NCBI GenBank assembly: GCA_030544215.1
Contig: JARZZO010000008.1
Span: 22,150,614 to 22,214,613, forward strand
Direction: 5' to 3'
Source: Zantedeschia hybrid cultivar
Lineage: Eukaryota; Streptophyta; Magnoliopsida; Alismatales; Araceae
Length of the DNA stretch: 64,000 bases
Below are positions 57,170-64,000 of the stretch, piece after piece. How positions within the stretch are numbered: the first letter of the stretch is position 1; each line of letters begins with the position of its first letter. The notes beneath the pieces were generated by a model. The model did no database searches. It was not told the origin of the DNA and worked only from the letters and a program-made list of their open reading frames with translations. The position numbers and the translations under genes are program-made.

Positions 57170-57834
57170 CTATCTCCTCCCGAAGTTGTCGGCATTCATC
57201 AGCCATGTGGCCGGTCTCCCGATGGTACTCACAATATCTGCTAGGGTCCCTTCGGCGAGGATCAGTTTTCAGGTGTTGCGGCCGCCGGAGCATATGTTTT
57301 ATCTCCGCAAGCATTTGGGAAGGGGGAGCAGGTAGCGGTAGGTGCTGTGGCTGCGAACCCTGTCGCTTGCTTCGGTCCCGCTTCCTCCGATATCGCCTAT
57401 GTGGAGGTTCCTGATTCGCGGGTTGAAGGTGAGCCGTTGGAGGGGCAGGTGGTGCCGCAGGCTCGTCGTTCACCGAAACGGCCTCGTCGACGAAGACTTG
57501 CGAAGAGGCCAGCCGAGGCTCCTCGTTCTGTACAGGGTGAAAGGGAGGTGCTTGATAGGGGAGTTGGCTCGAAACTCCCATGTACTGGGCCATGGCAGAT
57601 ACCATGTCTGCCAAAGATGTGACAGTGGCAGTCAGTGCGGTCATTTGTCGCTGAAGTTCCTTTATCCGGTTATCTTCAGCCGTGGACCCTGGCGTGACTA
57701 ACCATACCGCGCTCAAGGGGGCGGATGGAGTGCCTTCGGAGAGTAGTAACTGCGCTAAGGCTTCCCGTTCCTCTGCTTCGCTTTGACCGGATCGTCGGTT
57801 TATAGGTTGTTGAGACATGACTTGTTTGTTGGTT

Positions 57835-57851
57835 TCCCACAGACGGCGCCA
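57835..57851 (-). other. Primer-binding site of the pol-less gypsy element
   Basis: The minus strand reads TGGCGCCGTCTGTGGGA, two bases inside the 5' LTR end. This form is common among plant gypsy elements and confirms the minus orientation. Confidence 0.85.
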
Positions 57852-57853
57852 CG

Positions 57854-58763
57854 TGATGTAGCCGAAGCTATCACGACCGGATTCCGAAGCCGGAATCCGA
57901 AGAGAAGGATCCGGAGCTGGGTCGGATCGGTGTTCAGAGGCCCGACGGGGATCCGGAAGGCGAAGGATACAGAGGCGAAGCCGAAGGTCCGAAGGCCGAG
58001 GGGTGCTTGGTCGGTGGCTGGCTTGCTCCGGGGGGCCGAGGCTCCTTCGGCGGACGAAGGGGCGGCGCGAGACCGGGTCTCCTCTGTCGCGGGGGCAGCC
58101 GGCGCACGGCGTCGAGACCAGGGAGAGGAATCCGAGGTCTGCGGTCGAGACCGACTCGGGAAGGTCGGCGATGATTCGAACCAAGCTCCTGCAGGAGGGA
58201 AAGAAGAAGAAAACCGGTCAGCAGGATTCCCGGGCTTCGGCCCTAAGGAACCCCCTCCGACGGTCAAGTTAGCTCCTGAAGAAGATTCGATTCAGAAGGC
58301 GAAGAGTAGCTTTAATGCTTTTCGGACTATAGTCCTTAAGGGTCTCGGAGGCTTTAGAGAGCATCCCTTTGGCAATAAATAGCGGTGTATTTATAGCAGA
58401 GGATAGAGGATGGTTAACGGTGGCAGCCGATATAGGACTAAATGCGGGCTTACTGGTAAACCGCCATAGTGCCTGGTCCGCCACCGGAGTGGGCCGGACT
58501 CGGCTATCGGGCCGAAGGGGGTTGGGCCGCTGATGGGCCGAAGCCTGTTGGGCCCTGGGCTGCCGCGCTGTTCTCGGGCCGTAGGCTGGTGGGCCGCTGA
58601 CGGGCTGAAGCCTGTTGGGCCGGGAGCGACGGTACCGCTTACGGGCCGAGGGCTGTTGGGCCGCTGATGGGCCGAAGGCTCCCTGAGTGCCTTGTACTGC
58701 TGCTGCTGGGCTGAACGGGGTTTGGGCTTGCTTCAATGGGCCGAATCGGATTCTGCCTCATCA
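57854..58763 (-). repeat. 5' LTR of the pol-less gypsy element
   Basis: It is 910 bp and closely similar to 41334-42215. The box TATAAATA (minus) is near 58386-58393, and the U3 part (right) is dense in TGGGCC/GGCCCA words. Confidence 0.9.
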
Positions 58764-58768
58764 GAGAT

Positions 58769-59152
58769 CATTCCAACACATACAAATATTCAATCTGTCT
58801 ACTCAGCTGCCTTCAATCTTGGTTGCCCTCTATGGAGTCCGTTAAAACAATTTTTTTTGTGAAAAATGGAGGAAAAGTTAACCTTCTGAAAGTCTTTGAG
58901 TGGCCTTTGGGATGAAATCATGAACGGCAGCAAAAGGGAAAGTATATTAGTTTACGTTGACTTTTCGAGGTTTATAGGATCTTATATTAATAATGAGAAT
59001 TTATTTCAAAAATCACAAAAGTTCATTCTCAAAAATTTTCTCTGTCCTTCTTTTCTATCTCTATCTAGAATGAGCATGCAAAATACTATCCTGGATTTTT
59101 AAAAAAATAGATTTAATGCACTTGTTCTTCCTTATTCCCCACTAATCATTAG
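58769..59152. other. Spacer, no gene seen
   Basis: AT-rich DNA between two elements; the 68-codon frame at 58896-59102 has no recognisable domain. Confidence 0.5.
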
Positions 59153-60758
59153 GGTCCCGTTTGGTATCGGGATAAGCCAGGGATATCCCCGTTCCTCGTT
59201 TGGCATTGCAAAAAGTCACGAGGATAAGAGGGGTTAAGGGGAATAGGGATAAGGGAGCTTAACCCCATTTTTGGGGTTAGATATGGGGATAACTTATTCC
59301 ACCAAAAAGGTGGAATGACTTATCCTTGCCCCTTAACCTCATTGTTACCCTCATTTGCCCTTTCTCTTGGTTCATAAAATAATAATATATTTAACTCTAA
59401 TAATTAATTTATTACTATCTAATGACGTTAAATATATTATTAAATAAAATTCTTAATCAAATCGATACCACCTATAGAATATATTATTATATTTATCTTA
59501 TATATCATTACCTTTAAATAGTGCTAATAAGTATTTTAATATATTATTATATATAATATAATATCATATATTATTATCTTAAATTAGTATTTGTACTTAA
59601 ATTATTAGTATTAGTACTAATAAGTATTCGTATTACATCGTGTTCTTAAAATAGTAATATAATTAACTCTAATAACAACTTTATTTCTAGTTAATGACAT
59701 TATGTCATTAAATAGAAATATGAATCAAGCCAATACGGATGGAATATATTATTATACTAAATAATAGTAATAAGCATCTTTAATATATTATTATACATAA
59801 TATAATAATATATATTATTATCTTAGATAGTACTAATAAGTTTTTTAATATATTATTATATATTATAAAATAACATATATTATTATCTTAAATTAATATT
59901 AGTACTTATATTAGTAATATTAGTACTTACATACTAATATTAGTATTAATAAGCATTAGTACTACATTGGATTTATAAAATAATATACTTAAATTCAATA
60001 ATGGCTTCATTACTAGCTAATGACATAATGTGTACTTTAATATATACTTTAATATATACTTAAATTCAATAATACTTAAAATAATATATATAATACTTAA
60101 ATAAATCTATAAGCATCTTTAATATATTTTATATGTAATATAATAATATACATTATTATTTTAAATAACACTAATAAATATTTTAATAGATTATTATATA
60201 ATATAATACATATATTATTATCTTAGATTAGTATTAGTACTTACATACTAGTATTAGTACTAATAGACATTAGTATTACATCGGATTTATAAAATAATAA
60301 TATAATTAACTTTAATAATGGTTCATTTACTATATTGAATAATACTATTAAGTTTATTTAATATATTATTATATTCTAATTATATGTTAATTATGTGTAG
60401 TATAAATTGAGTGTCTTTAAAATATAATTAAATTCAATAACTTGAATTAAGTATGTTTAGTATATCATGATACGAGTAATAAAAAATAAAAAAATATTTA
60501 CACTTAATATACTACATATATATTGAATATATAGTTATATTACATAAAATAATATAATACCCATGTTACTTTAGATTAGAAGGGTAGCAATGTCTTTTTC
60601 ACAACTTATCTTCCATACTGTGCTCATTTTCACCAAATAGAGAATAGGATTAACTTTTTTCTTATCCCCTCACATACCAAACACATCATAGGGATAAATT
60701 AATCTAGGTTAATTTATCTCTATTCTTCTCTTTTTCTATCCCGATACCAAACGGGACC
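59153..60758. mobile_element. AT-rich DNA element with 22-bp perfect terminal inverted repeats
   Basis: Both ends read GGTCCCGTTTGGTATCGGGA(TA) inward (59153-59174, and its complement at 60737-60758), flanked by TAG on each side as a possible 3-bp target duplication. The interior is extremely AT-rich and non-coding, and consists of about four degenerate units of roughly 270-330 bp (starting near 59376, 59648, 59977 and 60291). A hairpin ATTCCACC/GGTGGAAT lies near 59296-59316. The terminal style resembles PIF/Harbinger-Tourist MITEs, but the TAG duplication is not the usual TTA/TAA, so the family is uncertain. Confidence 0.75.
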
Positions 60759-61252
60759 TAGATCTATCTCCAATGTTTATTGCCAAACGAAGTTGATCAG
60801 ATGAGTCAAACTTGTAACAGTTAAGAAACGGCAACACCTCTAAAAATGTGTAGATCCTTTCAATTCACTTCCTGATGGGAGTTAGAAAGTGCAAAGAGAG
60901 AGGTTTGCAAAAAAAAAGTCTCCTATGCAGAACTTTTTTTATTATGCCTCCCTCTAAAAACATGTCATGTTCTAAGAGAAGCTGTACCGACTCTGAAGTT
61001 CATAGTCCTTGAATCGCTTGTGTTCTAAAATCAACCAGACAGATCAGGCAAACAAGCCCAGATTCCACAGAAGAAACGATAAATTTCTATGATTATTCTT
61101 TAGCTGCTATTACATGATTAGCGGTAGCATAGATCCAACTAACATGCATGCTTTGGCTAACAACAACTAAAATACCCTAAGAGCGACCTCCCAGGTCCCT
61201 GCTGCAGAAACGAAAGCTCCACAAGCACCAAGCTCAAAGCCGTTAAGAGCAT
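60759..61252. other. Spacer and 3' flank of the Ole e 1 gene
   Basis: No gene seen. The right end probably contains the 3' UTR of the minus-strand gene that stops at 61253. Confidence 0.5.
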
Positions 61253-61918
61253 CTACTTGGGGCACGAATTAGAATAGGTGGGAGCGAACTGAAGGAACCC
61301 AGACGTGTAGAGAGCGTAATCGTTGTCCCCGTCCGATATGATCCTCTCGTACTTGAGCTTGGCGCCCTTCACGCCGCCGTTGAGATTGCTCGGCTTCTTG
61401 CAGAAGGCCAGCGGCGAGGAGACCAGGTACACCCTGCACTTGTGGACGGCGTAGGAGCTCACCTGGGGAGCTTGGATGAGGAAGTACCCGTTCTTGTCCG
61501 TCGTCCCATTCAGTGCCACGGTGTGCTCACTGCTGTTGCACACTAACTTCGCGACGGCGCCTGCACGACGAAGACGACAACAACAGGAAGGAGTAAACGA
61601 TAAGATATGGAGAACCTAACATGAAGGGTAGAGAGAGAGAGAGAGAGAGAGAGAGGGACCTGGAAGCGGCGACGCATCCACAAACTTGTTGTAGCCGTCA
61701 AGCTTGCACGTTTTGCAGTAAATAACGCCCTCGACGGCGACATGGTACCTCAATGGCGACGGCGGCGGGGGAGGCTTAGGTGCCTTGACGTGCAGCGGTG
61801 GCGGAGGTGGGCTCCTGACATCCACAGCCACGGCTTCTTCTCCATCGAGGGCCAACGAGAGGGAGGAGAGGGTGCCCACCAAGAGCACTAGAGCTGCTAA
61901 ACCCTTGATCCAAGCCAT
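61253..61918 (-). CDS. Secreted proline-rich protein with Ole e 1 (PAC) domain, AGP31-like
   Basis: Exon 1 is 61918-61660 and exon 2 is 61560-61253; they join across a 99-bp GT-AG intron to 188 codons. Residues 1-23 form a signal peptide (MAWIKGLAALVLLVGTLSSL). Then comes a short proline-rich stretch (RSPPPPP, KPPPPPSP) likely to be hydroxylated and glycosylated in the wall. The pollen Ole e 1 domain covers about residues 58-188, with the usual cysteines: YCKTCKLDGY, LVCNSSE, HKCRVYL, FCKKPSN and the C-terminal NSCPK. Proteins of this layout (AGP30/AGP31, PRP1-like) are cell-wall glycoproteins that bind pectic and galactan chains. A TATA box (TATAAAT, minus, 62000-61994) lies about 76 bp upstream of the ATG. 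The intron starts directly in a (CT)n microsatellite. Family firm, exact role inferred. Confidence 0.92.
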
Positions 61919-61993
61919 CGTACTCTACTCTCCTAGAACAAACCTGTTCGAGTTGAAGTGGGTCGGTCTCCTTCGCCTCGAGAAGACGTGGAC

Positions 61994-62000
61994 ATTTATA
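61994..62000 (-). promoter_or_regulatory. TATA box of the Ole e 1-domain gene
   Basis: The minus strand reads TATAAAT followed by GTCCACGTC; the distance to the ATG implies a 5' UTR of about 45-50 bases. A CCACGTC (ACGT-core) word lies just downstream of the box. Confidence 0.6.
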
Positions 62001-62029
62001 AGCTGCTGGCTGCCTAGCTTTCACAGGAT

Positions 62030-62623
62030 TCTCGCCGGACTTGGCTGCACAATGCCCTCCAAGCTTGCTTCATGTGGATGACAAGTCGTGGAGATCGGTG
62101 CCTAAATTATTACAGGGTGTTGGGATGTGAGTTTATGTGTATGGATTCGATCTCTCTGCCTGATCACATGATGCACGGCTGGACTTGCACAGGGATTTAG
62201 GGCCCCCTCCCCAGTTATCGGTGAGAAAGAGAGAGAATAGAACTTAGTAGAGGTCTCCAACAGCGTCGATAGTTGTAAGTTATTGCCACCGCCGGATCAC
62301 CGACATGGTTCTTGAATGTGATAACGGTAAGAAAAGATGGAAAACTGAAATCACCAAGAGACTGGGGTGACTCTTGAGTGAGGGAGACGCAATGGAAGCG
62401 TAACCCCCTGGATTGGGTCTTTAAAGTACGTAGTCTTCGGGTTTTGTGATCGTCGTTAAGATGTGGATCCTATGCATTAGCACTAACTCTCATAGATTAC
62501 GTTACAGTGTGTGAAGTGATAGGCGAGGAGCAAGGTTCCGGCGGAAAAATCAGGGCAAAATTAAGACAGGAGTTTCGATACTTGTCGGCTTAATTTATGT
62601 TGTTTCCTCTCCTATAAAATGGT

Positions 62624-62664
<41 letters not shown>

Positions 62665-63104
62665 TGTGCTGTATGTATTTCGGAATATATTAATGTAACA
62701 ATTTCCATGGGAAATCGCACGTATCGACTGGATTGGAAACGGGGTAACTCCCCCAAGACGGTAAAATACTAAATTTAAAATCATTACCTTTACAACATTT
62801 GGATTTTAGTTCCCAGTAGTTTTGGATTTAAAGTCAAAAATTATTACGTAGACCGACAAGATTTTGAAACCCGATAACTTATGATACTTTAAATATAAAG
62901 AAAATACTATAGAATGCTTTAGCGCGGCATCTCAAACATTAAGGAAAGATCTTTAAACAAATATTTTACAGCACACCAAACTGCCTCACTAATTTGATTG
63001 GAGCATTGTTTATTCTGACATAAAATAGGTGTTAAAAGTAAATAAAAATTAAATTATAATAAAATAATTGTTATTAATATTTATTTTAGGAATAACAAGT
63101 AATT
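62030..63104. other. Promoter-side spacer with a (TA)n microsatellite
   Basis: The (TA)n run is at about 62627-62660. No gene or RNA feature is supported here. Confidence 0.5.
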
Positions 63105-63107
63105 CTA

Positions 63108-63552
63108 GTTTGCAAATAACCTCTGAAAATATCTCATATTTGTAGAGAATCCTCTGCATAATTCATATTTACATATAACCTCCTTAATTATGTGGTTTGT
63201 CTTACATTTCATCTGAGTTAAAATATTTTTTACTTTATACAAAATAAAAATAATCTTTTTAATGCTAAATATATACAGTAAGCTCACAGGTGGATGTGCT
63301 TATGTGATTTTTGTAATAAGGTGTCTATATCTTAACTAAGCATATTACTAGTATTTTATTTAATAGCTTTTACATATTTTACGTAAGCTAACAATATTTT
63401 AATTTAGGTGAAATTCAAAATAAACCTGCATAGATAAAGGGGTTGTATGGAAATGCCATCATAATTAAGGGGATTATATGCAAATATGAATTATGCAAAG
63501 GGTTATTTATAAATATAGGATCTTTTAGGAGGGTATTTGCAAAAAACCTTTT
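63108..63552. mobile_element. Foldback MITE, copy B
   Basis: It is homologous along its length to 23119-23588: both contain TTTGCAAATAAC, CCTCTTAATTATGTG-like, GAGTTAAAATATTTTT and GTGAAATTCAAAATAAAC blocks, and both have arms that are reverse complements. It ends TATTTGCAAAAAACC before a T run. Confidence 0.7.
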
Positions 63553-64000
63553 TTTTTTTAAACTTCTAATTACATATTCTCTCTTATTCCATAATAACGT
63601 TCTCATAACTATAAAAAAATCTATGACATCAAAGTGGAATAAAAAAATAAGGGAGAATAAGTCATCCTAGTTCCCCTTATTCTTCAATCAAACCAACAGG
63701 AACGAACGGATACATGCATTTTGATTTCCTGCATGTTTCAGCTTTTCATAGATCCTGCCTAAGCGGTTAAAAACTCACCCTTTTTCTAATTTTTATTTGT
63801 TTGTTTTGCTACCATGTAACTCTATGTTATATTATTGAAGGTGAACTTTATGCCGGATGGACGATTAATCTGAAATCATGGGTTGTAAGATGAAGGCAAA
63901 TTCGACTCGTTCGTTGAGGGTATTAAGTGAAAGATCAAATTATTTATTACTTCTGCCTCATAACGATTAGATTGTTTATCGTATGGTTTTTAGATGAAAA
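63553..64000. other. AT-rich end of window, no gene seen
   Basis: About 63585-63690 contains a small inverted repeat (TCTCTTATTCC / GGAATAAAAAAATAAGGGAGA) and ends CTTATTCTTCAATCAAA, resembling one end of the MITE at 11565. Nothing else is identified. Confidence 0.4.

Larger units (their letters stand above)
47762..57818 (-). pseudogene. Short gag of the pol-less gypsy element, split by the copia insertion
   Basis: From the ATG at 57818, minus-strand codons run to 57170, then continue on the far side of the copia element from 47802 to a TAG at 47764-47762 (one copy of the CTATC target site being discounted), giving 229 residues in one frame. It begins MSQQPINRRSGQ and has a basic segment (RRYRRKRDRSKRQG), MLAEIKHMLRRPQHLKTDP, and a CX2HX4HX4C knuckle (CEYHRETGHMADEC) as in Tat-type gags. 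The central retrotransposon gag (capsid-like) domain expected between the N-terminal part and the knuckle is absent. The insertion falls just after the knuckle (LREEI). The frame was intact before the insertion. Confidence 0.8.
41334..58763 (-). mobile_element. Complete pol-less gypsy (Tat-like) LTR element, split by a copia element
   Basis: LTRs lie at 41334-42215 (3') and 57854-58763 (5'). GAGAT target duplications sit at 41329-41333 and 58764-58768. Without the nested copia (47808-57169 plus 5 bp) the element is about 8.06 kb. From its 5' end (right) it has an LTR, a primer site TGGCGCCGTCTGTGGGA (57851-57835, minus), a short gag, a spacer, two blocks of tandem repeats, an antisense spliced gene on the plus strand, a polypurine tract (42216-42239) and the 3' LTR. 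No protease, RT, RNase H or integrase exists, so it must rely on another element. Tandem repeats between coding region and 3' LTR are a known feature of Tat-lineage elements. The LTRs differ by about 20 substitutions and one 28-bp gap, counted by eye. Confidence 0.9.

Noticed and set aside
1..64000. CRISPR arrays, rRNA genes, tRNA genes and prokaryotic operons
   Set aside because: I looked for these and saw no supported instance; the tRNA-like words found are primer-binding sites of LTR elements.

Overview
This window is nuclear DNA from a flowering plant. It holds two ordinary host genes with plant introns, plant-type Ty1/copia and Ty3/gypsy LTR retrotransposons, LINE-like tails and many short inverted-repeat transposons. 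The very GC-rich exons beside AT-rich introns and spacers suggest a monocot, with low certainty; the species cannot be named from the sequence.

Host genes: (1) 26742-29197 (+), four exons, a Golgi GT14 glucuronosyltransferase of the GLCAT14 type, 436 aa. (2) 61253-61918 (-), two exons, a secreted proline-rich protein with a pollen Ole e 1 (PAC) domain, 188 aa, of the AGP30/AGP31 type. Both families are tied to arabinogalactan-protein biology: the first adds glucuronic acid to AGP glycans and the second resembles a non-classical AGP core.

Layout: 1-5650 holds stacked remnants (a truncated gypsy LTR, a copia LTR with leader, a second copia LTR with partial gag, and a LINE tail). 5650-9300 holds several inverted-repeat elements, some nested. 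9541-14450 is a decayed copia element on the minus strand, with an inverted-repeat element in its RT region and a gypsy-type LTR in its 5' LTR. 15787-20778 holds a gypsy integrase tail and a truncated LTR element ending in a 3' LTR. 20779-25950 is AT-rich spacer with small repeats. The GLCAT14-like gene follows. 29200-41333 is spacer with short elements, a solo LTR (33843-34984), a LINE-like insertion and a decayed gene fragment. 41334-58763 is one complete nested pair: a pol-less gypsy (Tat-like) element on the minus strand, flanked by GAGAT, whose gag was split by a young full-length copia element (47808-57169, flanked by CTATC, intact 1310-aa gag-pol). 59153-60758 is an AT-rich inverted-repeat element, followed by the Ole e 1 gene and more repeats.

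The most striking items are: (a) in the pol-less gypsy family the main coding unit runs antisense to the LTRs, has its own TATA box and ACGTGGC repeats, and has two GT-AG introns conserved in two independent copies; (b) the leader RNA of the young copia element contains four stem-loops with a nearly constant loop and different, compensating stems just upstream of gag, followed by a branched stem structure.
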